The translations under genes and the position numbers were made by a program. This document shows positions 35,828 to 43,769 of a stretch of DNA of 64,000 nucleotides, in pieces (position 1 is the stretch's first letter; every line of letters starts with the position of its first letter). A model generated the notes under the pieces. It made no database searches. It had not been told where the DNA came from and saw nothing but the letters and a program-made list of their open reading frames with translations. The stretch covers positions 124,001 through 188,000 of the forward strand of contig NZ_BOMG01000044.1 in the NCBI RefSeq assembly GCF_016862075.1, written 5' to 3'. Source of the DNA: Actinoplanes couchii (GTDB lineage: Bacteria; Actinomycetota; Actinomycetes; Mycobacteriales; Micromonosporaceae).

Positions 35828-36004
35828 TCAGGACTGGCGGGTGCCGTGTTCGACGCAGGTGGCGGACCAGCCCGTCGGGTAGACCTGGACCTTCATGCGG
35901 CGGCGGCAGTCCGGGCAGAAGCGGGGTGGCTCCATCTCCCGGGCCGTGGCGCAGGGGGTGTGGTCGCCCGATGTGGCCGGCTCGCCGCAGCGGTCGCAGA
36001 ACAT
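35828..36004 (-). CDS. bsaP: Biotin synthase auxiliary protein
   Basis: 58 residues from ATG 36004, overlapping the bioB stop (TGATG). The sequence runs [51 protein letters not shown]. CxxC pairs at 3/6 and 30/33 and the closing PTGW...C..HG match the small BsaP protein of actinobacteria, known to support BioB activity under iron limitation. The gene is too short for usual cut-offs but context and sequence agree. Confidence 0.88.
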   Translation of the reverse strand: MFCDRCGEPATSGDHTPCATAREMEPPRFCPDCRRRMKVQVYPTGWSATCVEHGTRQS

Positions 36005-36999
36005 CAGAAGGTCGCCGACAACGACTTCACCGGCATCTTCAGGTCCTTCAGCAGCTCCAGGTCGGCGGTGGCGGGGCGGCCCAGCGTGGTCAGGTAGTTG
36101 CCGACGATCATCGCGTTGATGCCACCGAGCAGGCCCTCCCTCGTGCCCAGGTCGCCGAGTGTGATCTCGCGGCCACCGGCGTACCGAAGAATGGTCCTCG
36201 GCATCGCCAACCGGAAGGCGGCGATGGCGCGCAGGGCGTCGCGTCCCTCGACCACCGGCCGGTCACCGAACGGGGTGCCGGGGCGGGGCGACAGGAAGTT
36301 CAGCGGGACCTCGTGCGGGTCGAGCGACGCCAGCTGGGCGGCGAACTCGGCACGCTGCTCGATCGTCTCGCCCATGCCGAGGATGCCGCCGCAGCAGACC
36401 TCCATGCCGGACTCGCGGACCATCGTCAGCGTCTCCCAGCGCTCCTCCCACGAATGGGTGGTCACCACGTTGGGGAAGAACGACCGGCAGGTCTCCAGAT
36501 TGTGGTTGTAGCGGTGCACGCCCATGTCGACCAGCTCGTCGACCTGCTCCTGGGACAGCATGCCGAGGCTGGCGGCGACCTGGATGTCGACCGCCTCCTT
36601 GATCGCCTTGACCCCGGCGCGCATCTGCTCCATCAGCCGTTTGTCCGGCCCGCGGACGGCGGCGACGATGCAGAACTCGCTCGCCCCGGTGGCCGCGGTC
36701 TGCTTGGCTGCTTCCACGAGGGAGGGAATGTCGAGCCAGACCGCCCGGACGGGGGATGCGAAAAGGCCGGACTGGGAGCAGAAATGACAGTCCTCGGGAC
36801 AACCGCCGGTCTTCAGCGAGACGATGCCCTCGACCTCGACCTCCGGGCCGCACCACTTCATCCGGACGTCGTGGGCCAGCTGCAGCAACTCCGGCAGGTC
36901 CTCGTCGGGCAGACGCAGCACCTCCAGGATGTCCGCCTCACCGAGGCCGGCACCGTCGTGGAGCACCCGGGCACGGGCCCGGTCGAGGATCTCTGGCAT
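36004..36999 (-). CDS. bioB: Biotin synthase (radical SAM)
   Basis: 331 residues. The radical-SAM cluster CPEDCHFC has C67, C71 and C74. Further family blocks: YNHNLET (about 163-169), [28 protein letters not shown] and [17 protein letters not shown]. It inserts sulfur into dethiobiotin to make biotin, using a second Fe-S cluster. The start is ATG 36999, with a TAGGGT box 6 nt upstream on the complement. It is divergent from bioF and coupled to bsaP. Confidence 0.97.
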   Translation of the reverse strand: MPEILDRARARVLHDGAGLGEADILEVLRLPDEDLPELLQLAHDVRMKWCGPEVEVEGIVSLKTGGCPEDCHFCSQSGLFASPVRAVWLDIPSLVEAAKQTAATGASEFCIVAAVRGPDKRLMEQMRAGVKAIKEAVDIQVAASLGMLSQEQVDELVDMGVHRYNHNLETCRSFFPNVVTTHSWEERWETLTMVRESGMEVCCGGILGMGETIEQRAEFAAQLASLDPHEVPLNFLSPRPGTPFGDRPVVEGRDALRAIAAFRLAMPRTILRYAGGREITLGDLGTREGLLGGINAMIVGNYLTTLGRPATADLELLKDLKMPVKSLSATF

Positions 37000-37005
37000 G
37001 CCCGT

Positions 37006-37056
37006 ACCCTACAGAGTTCCCGGCCTGACCAGACTGTCGGAGCTGGGTGATAGTTT
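37006..37056. promoter_or_regulatory. Divergent leaderless -10 boxes between bioB and bioF
   Basis: On the complement, TAGGGT (37006-37011) ends 6 nt before the bioB ATG. On the forward strand, TAGTTT (37051-37056) ends 8 nt before the bioF GTG at 37065. The 65-bp space must hold both promoters and any operator; no clear BirA/BioR operator was seen. Confidence 0.55.
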
Positions 37057-37064
37057 CCGTTCGC

Positions 37065-38216
37065 GTGATCACAGGGGGGATCTTGGGGGACTGGTTGGCG
37101 GAGCTGGACCGCCTCGCCCGCGAACGGGCCAAGGCGGGGCTCACCCGTCAGTTGCGGCCGCGGTCCGGTGACGACCACGTCGTCGATCTGGCCGGAAACG
37201 ATTATCTCGGTCTCTCCGGCCACCCCCGGGTGGTCGACGCGGCACAAAAAGCGATTGCGGTGTACGGGCTGGGCGCCACCGGATCCCGCCTGGTCCGTGG
37301 CTCGACCGACGTCCACACCGCGCTCGAGTCCGCCCTGGCCGACTGGACCGGCGCCGAGTCCGCGCTGGTGTTCTCCTCCGGCTACCTGGCCAATCTGGCA
37401 GTGGTCCGCGCCGTCGCCGCCGTCTGCGACCTGGTCGTGTCGGACGCCTACAACCACGCCTCCCTGATCGACGGCTGCCGGATCTCCGGCCTGCCGGTGA
37501 AAGTCGCTCCGCACAACGACCCGGACGCCGTCGCCGCCCTGCTGGACGCCCACCCCGGGCGGGCCGCCGTGATCACCGAGTCGGTCTTCTCGGTGGACGG
37601 TGACCTGGCCCCGCTGGCCGCCCTGCACGCGGTCACCTCGGCCCGCGGCGCCCTGCTGATCGTCGACGACGCGCACGCCCTCGGCCTGCTCGGTGCCGCC
37701 GGCGCCGGCGGGGTGGCGGCCGCCGGGCTGGCCGGAGCGCCCGACGTGATCGTCACCGCGACACTGTCCAAGTCGCTCGGTGGCGCCGGTGGGGTGGTGG
37801 CCGGGCCGGCCACGTTCACCAGGCACCTGATCGATACCGGTCGCACGTTCATCTATGACACCGCTCCTCCCCCGGCCGTCGCCGCCGGTGTGCTCGCCGC
37901 CGTCGAGGTGGCCCGGGCCGCCGACGACAGACGGGCCGTGCTCCTCGACCGGGGCGCGCGCATCGCCGGGCGGCTGCGGGCCGCCGGATTCGCCGGGCGT
38001 GACCCGGCGGCCGGTGTCCTCTCGGTGCCGGCGCCGGGGCCGGAGGCCGCCGTGGCCTGGGCCGCCGACTGCCGGGACCGTGGGGTGGCGGTCGGTTGTT
38101 TCCGGCCTCCGTCGACTCCGGACGGCAGCTCGCGCCTGCGGCTGACCGTCAACGCGGGCGTCCCCGAGCAGGACTTCGCCCGAGCCCTGACCGTGATCCT
38201 GGAGTGCGCACCTTGA
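37065..38216 (+). CDS. bioF: 8-amino-7-oxononanoate synthase
   Basis: 383 residues from GTG 37065 (GTG 37047 is in frame but lies across the -10 box). The PLP lysine is K236 in ATLSKSLGGAGG; H131 and H204 (VDDAHALG) are the usual PLP-stacking and catalytic residues; SRLVRGSTDVH and FSSGYLAN are family blocks. It condenses pimeloyl thioester and alanine in biotin synthesis. The bioD TTG start overlaps its stop. Confidence 0.95.
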   Translation: MITGGILGDWLAELDRLARERAKAGLTRQLRPRSGDDHVVDLAGNDYLGLSGHPRVVDAAQKAIAVYGLGATGSRLVRGSTDVHTALESALADWTGAESALVFSSGYLANLAVVRAVAAVCDLVVSDAYNHASLIDGCRISGLPVKVAPHNDPDAVAALLDAHPGRAAVITESVFSVDGDLAPLAALHAVTSARGALLIVDDAHALGLLGAAGAGGVAAAGLAGAPDVIVTATLSKSLGGAGGVVAGPATFTRHLIDTGRTFIYDTAPPPAVAAGVLAAVEVARAADDRRAVLLDRGARIAGRLRAAGFAGRDPAAGVLSVPAPGPEAAVAWAADCRDRGVAVGCFRPPSTPDGSSRLRLTVNAGVPEQDFARALTVILECAP

Positions 38217-39733
38217 CCGCCGATCCCCCACAGGCGTCCCCACGCCGCCACCTGTCCGTGGTTCCGCCGCCCCCGCCGAGCGAACCGCTGAGCCCGCCGC
38301 CGCTCTTCCCACCGGAGCCGGCCCTCTCCTCGCTGCGGGTCCGCGGCCCGGGGCCGGGCGAATCCCCCGCCGAGACGTGGGCCGCCGAGCCACCGAGACG
38401 CCGCGCGGAGCCACCGGCCCCCACGCGTCACGCGGAACCGCCCGCACCTCGCGCCGAGCCGTCCACACACCGTGCGGAGCAGTCCACACACCGTGCAGAG
38501 CAGTCCACACATCGCGCCGGGCCGCCGGCGCACCGTGCCGAGCAGTCCACACATCGCGTGGAACCGCCCACGCACCGTGCGGAGCCTCCCGCGCACCGCG
38601 TGGAATCGCCCGCGTACCGTGCCGAGCCACCCGCGCACCGCGTGGAACCGCCCGCGCACCGTGCCGAGTCGCCGGGCTGGAGCGCGCCGCTCCAACGCGG
38701 CTCACGGCGGTTGCCGCCGGAGGAACCGCCCGGGCTCACACCGCCGCCCCACCCGGAACGCAGCGGCGGCGGTCACGGTCTGCCGGTGGCGACGCCCCCG
38801 CCACGCCGGCCGGAGTCCGATCCGCTGCTGGCACACGGCGGTGGGCATGCCACCGAGCCGGTGCCCGTACCGCAGCCGGTGGAGAGCCCGGCCCCGGAGG
38901 AGCCGGAAGAGCCCCGCGAACCGGAAGCCGGGACCACGCCCGAGCCCACCCCGCGGACCACCTCCGAGCCCGACCCCGCTCCGCGGGAGAAACGTGCTCC
39001 CGGACATCCCGACGAGTGGCTCGGGATCGTGCTGGTCACCGGCACCGACACCGAGGTCGGCAAGACGATCACCACGGCCGCGATGGCCTCCGCCGCCCAG
39101 GACGCCGGCCTCCGTGTCGCAGTGATCAAACCCGGTCAGACGGGCATCAACACCGGGGAACCCACCGACGCCGAGGTGGTCACCCGCCTGGCCGGTCCGG
39201 AGACCGTGCGGACCCTGGCCGAGTACCCGGAACCGCTGTCCCCACTGGCCGCCGCCAGGGTGGCCGGTATGCCCGCGCTGGACCTGTTCGACGTGGTCGA
39301 CGCGATCCGGGCGGAGGCCGAGAAACACGATCTGGTGCTGGTCGAGGGCGCCGGCGGGCTGCTGGTGCCGATGGGTCTGCGCCCGTCCGGTGAGCCGTGG
39401 ACGTTCGCCGATCTGGCCACCACCCTGGGCGCCAACATGATCGTGGTGGCGCGCGCCGGGCTGGGTACGCTGAATCACACCGCGCTCACGCTGGAGGCGT
39501 TGAACCGCCGTGGCGTACCGGCGCGGGTGATCCTCGGGGCCTGGCCGGGCGAGCCCGAGCTGGTCCACTGGGCGAACCTCAGCGAACTCGTTCCGCACCT
39601 GGTGGGAGCCCTTCCGCAGGGTGCCGGATCGATGGATCCGGGGGTGTTCCGGAGATCCGCTCCGGGCTGGCTGACCCCGGCGCTGCACGGTGTTCTGGAC
39701 AACTGGCGGGTCTGGGCGGAAGAGGCGGGATAG
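38213..39733 (+). CDS. bioD: Dethiobiotin synthetase with a ~265-residue repeat-rich N-terminal extension
   Basis: 506 residues from TTG 38213, which overlaps the bioF stop (TTGA) and has GGAG 9 nt upstream; GTG 38204 is the alternative. The BioD domain occupies only the last ~235 residues: IVLVTGTDTEVGKTITTAAM (P-loop near 276-286), IKPGQTGINTGEPTDAE, LVEGAGGLLVPMG, MIVVARAGLGTLNHTALT. The N-terminal extension is Pro/Glu/His/Arg-rich with 7-residue repeats such as HRAEPPA, HRVEPPA and HRAEQST. BioD proteins are normally about 230 residues. It closes the ureido ring of dethiobiotin using CO2 and ATP. Whether the extension is translated can be questioned, but the frame has no stop and no good internal start was found. 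Confidence 0.88.
   Translation: MTADPPQASPRRHLSVVPPPPPSEPLSPPPLFPPEPALSSLRVRGPGPGESPAETWAAEPPRRRAEPPAPTRHAEPPAPRAEPSTHRAEQSTHRAEQSTHRAGPPAHRAEQSTHRVEPPTHRAEPPAHRVESPAYRAEPPAHRVEPPAHRAESPGWSAPLQRGSRRLPPEEPPGLTPPPHPERSGGGHGLPVATPPPRRPESDPLLAHGGGHATEPVPVPQPVESPAPEEPEEPREPEAGTTPEPTPRTTSEPDPAPREKRAPGHPDEWLGIVLVTGTDTEVGKTITTAAMASAAQDAGLRVAVIKPGQTGINTGEPTDAEVVTRLAGPETVRTLAEYPEPLSPLAAARVAGMPALDLFDVVDAIRAEAEKHDLVLVEGAGGLLVPMGLRPSGEPWTFADLATTLGANMIVVARAGLGTLNHTALTLEALNRRGVPARVILGAWPGEPELVHWANLSELVPHLVGALPQGAGSMDPGVFRRSAPGWLTPALHGVLDNWRVWAEEAG
38462..38680 (+). repeat. 21-bp repeats within the bioD extension
   Basis: TCCACA-containing units start at 38462, 38483, 38504 and 38546 (multiples of 21 bp), and related CACCGTGC/GAGC units continue to about 38680. 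They encode the heptapeptide repeat. The core TCCACACACC resembles TTCCACAGACC of the 41.5-kb array, which has the same 21-bp period. Confidence 0.75.
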
Positions 39734-39775
39734 ACCGACACCCGGCACAATTGCAGTCGGGGGAGGTGATCTGCC

Positions 39776-40549
39776 GTGCACACTGGCCGGGTGGCATTCA
39801 CCCTGACGATCGACTGCGGTGGTGGCGGGATCAAAGGTTCCGTCCTCGACGAGGCCGGGACCATGCGCGCCCAGCCGATTCGAGTCCCCACCCCCTATCC
39901 CCTGCCACCTGACCTGTTCGTGAAGACACTGGTCATGCTCGGCGAGCAGCTACCGAACGCGGACCGGGTCACCGTCGGCATGCCCGGCATGATCCGGCAC
40001 GGCGTGGTGGTGGCGACCCCGCACTACGTGACCCGTTCCGGCCCGCGCACCAAGGTCGACCCGGAGCTGGTCGATCTGTGGCACGGCTTCGACGCCCGGA
40101 CCGCCCTGGCCGAGGCGTTCGGGCTGCCGACACTGGTGCTCAACGACGCCGAGGTGCACGGTGCCGGTGTGGTCGCCGGCACCGGTTGCGAGCTGGTGCT
40201 GACCCTCGGCACCGGGCTGGGCTGCGCCCTCTTCGACGGCGGCGAGCTCGCCCCGCACATGGAGATGTCGCAGGCCCCGATCCGGTGGGGCACCTCCTAC
40301 GACACGTACATCGGCGAGCATGAACGGCGCCGTCTCGGCGACGCGCTCTGGTCCCGCCGGGTCCGTAACGTGATCGAGGGCCTGCGCCCGGTGTTCCTGT
40401 GGGACCGGGTGTTCCTCGGTGGCGGCAACTCCCGCCTGATCACCCCCGCCCAGCTGGCCAAGATGGGCGACGACGTGATCGTGGTGCCGAACACCGCGGG
40501 CATCGTCGGTGGTGTCCGCGCCTGGACCCTGGGGCAGGAGACCCGGTGA
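39776..40549 (+). CDS. ROK-family kinase (polyphosphate-glucokinase-like)
   Basis: 257 residues. A GGAGGTG site precedes GTG 39776. The nucleotide-binding start is LTIDCGGGGIKGSVLD, with VTVGMPGMIRHG, VLNDAEVHGAG and the phosphate loop VLTLGTGLGCALF (about 139-151). The catalytic aspartate is in LNDAEVHG. These fit ROK sugar kinases, including polyphosphate/ATP glucokinases of actinobacteria, but the cysteine-rich ROK zinc motif is absent. It is coupled to the HAD gene through a GTGA overlap. Confidence 0.85.
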   Translation: MHTGRVAFTLTIDCGGGGIKGSVLDEAGTMRAQPIRVPTPYPLPPDLFVKTLVMLGEQLPNADRVTVGMPGMIRHGVVVATPHYVTRSGPRTKVDPELVDLWHGFDARTALAEAFGLPTLVLNDAEVHGAGVVAGTGCELVLTLGTGLGCALFDGGELAPHMEMSQAPIRWGTSYDTYIGEHERRRLGDALWSRRVRNVIEGLRPVFLWDRVFLGGGNSRLITPAQLAKMGDDVIVVPNTAGIVGGVRAWTLGQETR

Positions 40550-41256
40550 CCCCGTCGGCGGTCCTCCTCGACTTCGGTGGCGTGCTGGCCGACGCCCCGT
40601 TCCGGGCCGACCCGCCCGAGCTGGTGCTGCGCCTCTACAACCTGACCGACGGCGCCCTCACGCCCGGCCGGATCCAGCGCTCACTGATCGACGGCGCCGC
40701 GCGGTACGCCAGTTGGCGCGACGAGGACCAGCCCGACGAACTCCCGCACCTGGACGTGTGGGAGCGCTTCGTGATCGCCGACTGGCCGCGCCTGGCCCAG
40801 GCCCGGGTGCGCGCCAACGCGACCCGCCTCAGCTACGACTGGGCGTGGCGCGACGGCTGGACGCTGCGTCCCGGCATCGCCGAGTTCCTCGCGGAAGCCA
40901 CCGGCCGCGGCATCCCGTTGGCCGTGGTCAGCAACACCCTGTGCGGGGCGGCACACCGCGACTTCCTGACCAAGGCCGGCGTGGGCCGGCTGTTCCGGGT
41001 GCAGATCTACAGCGACGAGGCCGGCGTCCGCAAACCCAACCCACAGATGATCTGGAACGCCACGGACGCCCTGGGAGTCCCGCCCGCATCCTGCTGGTTC
41101 GTCGGCGACAGCCGGCGGCGGGACATCGCTTGCGCCCGCCGAGCCGACATCGGCACCGCGATCCTGATGCCGTCCCCCCGAGACGACACCGGAGGCGACC
41201 AGGCCACCCCCGACCACGTGGTCACCGACGGCCACCAACTGCAAAACCTTCTCTGA
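40546..41256 (+). CDS. HAD-family hydrolase
   Basis: 236 residues from GTG 40546, overlapping the ROK stop. HAD motif I is LLDFGGVLAD (D11; the usual second Asp is replaced by Gly as in many HAD-IA proteins), motif II VVSNTLC, motif III K in GVRKPNPQMI, motif IV WFVGDSRRRDIACA. A helical cap lies at about 25-95. It would dephosphorylate a small metabolite, perhaps a sugar phosphate given the coupled kinase; this is inference. Confidence 0.87.
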   Translation: MTPSAVLLDFGGVLADAPFRADPPELVLRLYNLTDGALTPGRIQRSLIDGAARYASWRDEDQPDELPHLDVWERFVIADWPRLAQARVRANATRLSYDWAWRDGWTLRPGIAEFLAEATGRGIPLAVVSNTLCGAAHRDFLTKAGVGRLFRVQIYSDEAGVRKPNPQMIWNATDALGVPPASCWFVGDSRRRDIACARRADIGTAILMPSPRDDTGGDQATPDHVVTDGHQLQNLL

Positions 41257-41458
41257 TCGCCGGTACGCCCGTCAAAGCCCTCACCCGCGGTTCGCTTCGA
41301 CGGGCGCTGCCTTCCCCGGCAGGCACACGCCCCACCGCTCACAGCTTCCGCGCCCGCGGCCCCGCCACCACACCGCCCCTGCTCTTGGCACTGGTACTGG
41401 CACTGGCACTGGCACTGGCACTGGTCATCGAACGGCGTGGCCCCCTTTCGGCGTCGGC

Positions 41459-41762
41459 ACACACTTCCAGCCCACGCGCGCACAGACCAACCCACGTCTT
41501 CCACAGACCAGCGAACACCATCCACAGACCGACACGCCCGGTCCACAGGCCAGTCCCCTGTCTTCCACAGGCCAGCCCATGTCTTCCACAGACCGAGACG
41601 CCCCGCCCACAGACCAACCCATGTCTTCCACAGGCCAGCCCACGTCTTCCACAGACCGAGACGCCCCGCCCACCCCGTCCACAGATCAACCTGTGCTTCC
41701 ACAGACCGATCCGCCCGTCCACAGGTCAACCGTGCTTCCACAAATCAACCGTGCTTCCACAG
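41459..41762. repeat. Iteron-like 21-bp array with a TTCCACAGACC core
   Basis: CCACAG (or CCACAA once) starts at 41501, 41522, 41543, 41565, 41586, 41607, 41628 and 41649 (spacing 21-22 bp), then 41679, 41699, 41719, 41738 and 41757 (spacing 19-20). A degenerate copy GCACAG is at 41480 and CCACCC at 41670, both on the 21-bp phase. Many copies read TCTTCCACAGACC. The core resembles the right half of a DnaA box. Confidence 0.85.
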
Positions 41763-42500
41763 CCGACCCTCGTCTTGCGTGGCCTCAACCCCTACGAGAG
41801 GCCATCCCTCCACGCGACCCACCCTTGAGTGAGCCAACCCGACCGCGACCATCGGCATGCGAATCAGCCCTCTGCCAGCCCAACCGCACGCAGACCAGCT
41901 TCCTCATGAACCAGCCCGCGCCAGCCAAGGCCTCACCGCCCCGGCCGATGCGCAGCCTGTCTTCCACGAGCCGACCCGACGCAGGCCGGCCTCCACATGA
42001 ACCAGCTCGCGCGGGTCAGACCCCACCGACCCTGCTGATGCGCGGCCCGCCCCTCACCTGACAAGTCCTCACGCGAGTGGCCGGCAGGACCGGAACATGA
42101 CGCTTGATCACGCCGACCGAAGCGCGACCCCTTCAAGGTCATCCAGCGCGGGCGTGAGAGAAGAACGCACAAATCAACTCGGCTGAGCCGATAGCCTTCT
42201 CCCGCAGCCGCCCAGCGTTCGCGACACCGCCGGTAACGGACAGGGCGACCACAACCCGGCACCTGCAAAGCAGACCGCCTCATCAAGCGAAAATCAGGTC
42301 GCGTGTGGATCTACCGCCCCTGATCGGCTTGTCCAGTATCCACCGAAATATCCGCGGTGTTCGCAGACACCTGTCACTACACACAAGACGTTTGCGGGCC
42401 AGGCCAGCCGAGCCGGGCCAGACCAGGACGGGGTCGGGTCGGGTGAAGGCGGGCCAGAAAGCTGGCCCGGACCAAGCCGAGCCGAGCCGGGTCAGGCGAA

Positions 42501-42635
42501 CCAGACCAGGTCGGGCCGAACCAAGCCGGGCCGAACCAAGCCGAGCCGGGTCAAGCGAGCCAGACCAGGTCGGGCCGAACCAAGCCGGGCCGGGTCAAGC
42601 GAGCCAGACCAGGTCGGGCCGAACCAAGCCGGGCC
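42501..42635. repeat. 32-bp exact repeat, three copies in a larger tandem array
   Basis: Identical 32-bp segments (beginning CCAGACCAGGTCGG) occur at 42501-42532, 42560-42591 and 42604-42635, with related GAACCAAGCCG units between them and a partial copy near 42410. Purine-rich on the forward strand. Confidence 0.85.
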
Positions 42636-42893
42636 GGGGCTGGGGCCAGGTCGGATCGGGACGAAGGCCGGGCCGGCCTGCCGGGGCGGGTCAGGCAGGT
42701 GGGTCGCCTTGGCTGTCGGAGTTGTTGGCGGGTGGCCGGGTTGGGGAGGGTGGAAATTGACGGCTGTTGGTGAGGGTGGGCGGGTTAAGATCAGCCGCTG
42801 GGACGGCGAACCGCCCCGGCACCGGAGGATCGGCGACGAGGCGGCTCGGGTCTTCGTGGGGCGCGGTCGGCGCACGGTGCCGGAAACCCGGCG

Positions 42894-42911
42894 CCTGGGA
42901 GCGCTCCCAGG
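42894..42911. promoter_or_regulatory. 18-bp palindrome containing a perfect CebR-type operator
   Basis: CCTGGGAGCGCTCCCAGG is a perfect palindrome whose central 14 bp, TGGGAGCGCTCCCA, equals the LacI-family CebR box that controls cellulose/cello-oligosaccharide genes in streptomycetes. It is about 210 bp upstream of the lsr2 ATG. No sugar gene is adjacent. Confidence 0.5.
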
Positions 42912-43121
42912 GCAGACGTTACCGCATATTCACGATCCCGAAAAGAGTTGGGCTCCGGGCTGGCACGGATGGGTTCCGGCAATTGCGACATGCCAGAACG
43001 GGCAATTTGCACTCGCCGCCATCATGGCGACAGAATGAATGGGACGACGAGCATTCGCGGCCAGGAGCGGGCGTGCGCGCGCGGACGTCACTCGAATGAC
43101 ATCGTGTAGGAGCGCACAACC

Positions 43122-43469
43122 ATGGCCAAGCAGATAATTACCGTGCTGACCGACGACCTCGACGGCGGCGATGCGGACCGCACCGTCGAATTCGGGCTCG
43201 ACGGAGTCAACTACACCATCGACCTGTCCGAGAAGAACGCCGGCAAGCTGCGTAAAGCTTTGGAACCGTTCCTCTCCTCAGCCACCCGGCTGGGCCGAAA
43301 CGGTAACGTCCCCACCACTGCCCGGCGTACCGTTCCGGCGGTGTCGAGCCGTTCCAGCCGCGACCAGAATCAGGCAATTCGCGAGTGGGCGAACAAGAAC
43401 GGTCACCCGGTCTCCGAGCGTGGCCGCATCCCGAGTCATGTCGTCGAGGCGTACCACGCCAAGCGCTGA
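43122..43469 (+). CDS. lsr2: Lsr2 nucleoid-associated protein
   Basis: 115 residues, typical length. The N-terminal dimerisation part [16 protein letters not shown] leads to [19 protein letters not shown] and [12 protein letters not shown]. The C-terminal DNA-binding domain has [20 protein letters not shown] with the AT-hook-like RGR at 100-102. Lsr2 binds AT-rich DNA and silences foreign genes, like H-NS. AGGAG lies 10 nt before the ATG. It is followed by a terminator at 43576. The gene lies within a repeat-rich zone. Confidence 0.97.
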   Translation: MAKQIITVLTDDLDGGDADRTVEFGLDGVNYTIDLSEKNAGKLRKALEPFLSSATRLGRNGNVPTTARRTVPAVSSRSSRDQNQAIREWANKNGHPVSERGRIPSHVVEAYHAKR

Positions 43470-43575
43470 TCCGACCCGGTTCGGGGTGCCCGGAGGCTTC
43501 CGGTTTCCCCGACAATGATGACCGTCGCCCGCTTTTCAGGACGCTGAGAGACGGCGACGGCACGAAGACCAGCGG

Positions 43576-43607
43576 CGGCGCCGCCCGGAGTGCTCCGGGC
43601 GGCGCCG
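43576..43607 (+). terminator. 15-bp-stem hairpin downstream of lsr2
   Basis: CGGCGCCGCCCGGAG (43576-43590) pairs perfectly with 43593-43607. It is followed by TTCCTGT. Its right end abuts the first copy of the 68-bp repeat. Confidence 0.85.
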
Positions 43608-43766
43608 TTCCTGTCGAGAGAGAATTCCGGTGACCGTCGTCATCGTGACCGGGGCGTCCAACAGCGGCAGCGCCGTTCCTGTCGAGAGAGAATTCCGGTG
43701 ACCGTCGTCATCGTGACCGGGGCGTCCAACAGCGGCGGCACCGTTCCTGTCGAAAGGGGATTCCGG
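43607..43766 (+). repeat. 68-bp direct repeat, two copies plus the SDR gene start as the third
   Basis: Copies start at 43607, 43675 and 43743. Copies 1 and 2 differ at only a few positions. Each carries a ribosome-binding-like purine tract, GTG start and the first 10 codons of the SDR gene. The third copy merges into the gene, and has AAAGGGGA where the others have GAGAGAGA. Confidence 0.95.
43630..43701 (+). CDS. Duplicated mini-ORF 1 (23 residues) from the SDR gene start
   Basis: GTG 43630 opens a 23-codon frame MTVVIVTGASNSG then SAVPVEREFR, ending TGA at 43699-43701. Its first 10 residues equal the N-terminus of the SDR protein. The stop overlaps the next GTG (GTGA). Whether it is translated is unknown; it could act as a leader ORF. 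Confidence 0.35.
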   Translation: MTVVIVTGASNSGSAVPVEREFR

Positions 43767-43769
43767 TGA
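43698..43769 (+). CDS. Duplicated mini-ORF 2 (23 residues) from the SDR gene start
   Basis: GTG 43698 opens MTVVIVTGASNSG then GTVPVERGFR, ending TGA at 43767-43769, which overlaps the GTG of the full SDR gene at 43766. Like mini-ORF 1 it is created by the 68-bp repeat; together they form a chain of three coupled starts. Confidence 0.35.
   Translation: MTVVIVTGASNSGGTVPVERGFR

Larger units (their letters stand above)
41257..43121. other. 1.87-kb gene-poor, repeat-rich region before lsr2
   Basis: Contains a (GGCACT)n-like run near 41395-41425, the 21-bp CCACAG array (41459-41762), a low-complexity stretch, the 32-bp repeat (42501-42635) and an 18-bp palindrome (42894-42911). Open frames exist on both strands because the repeats keep multiples of three, but none has a ribosome binding site or recognisable domain. 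The last ~90 bp form the lsr2 5' region. Confidence 0.6.

Noticed and set aside
36858..38705. 615-residue frame on the complement
   Set aside because: Runs antisense to bioF and the bioD extension and mixes repeats; bioF is certain.
41459..41762. Possible chromosomal or plasmid replication origin
   Set aside because: No dnaA, dnaN, rep or parA gene is nearby and no AT-rich unwinding stretch is evident, so only an iteron-like binding array is claimed.
41459..42635. CRISPR array
   Set aside because: Units are contiguous or irregular without unique spacers of constant length, and no cas gene is present.
42709..43038. 109-residue frame before lsr2
   Set aside because: It crosses the palindrome and repeat zone, has no ribosome binding site, and shows no domain.
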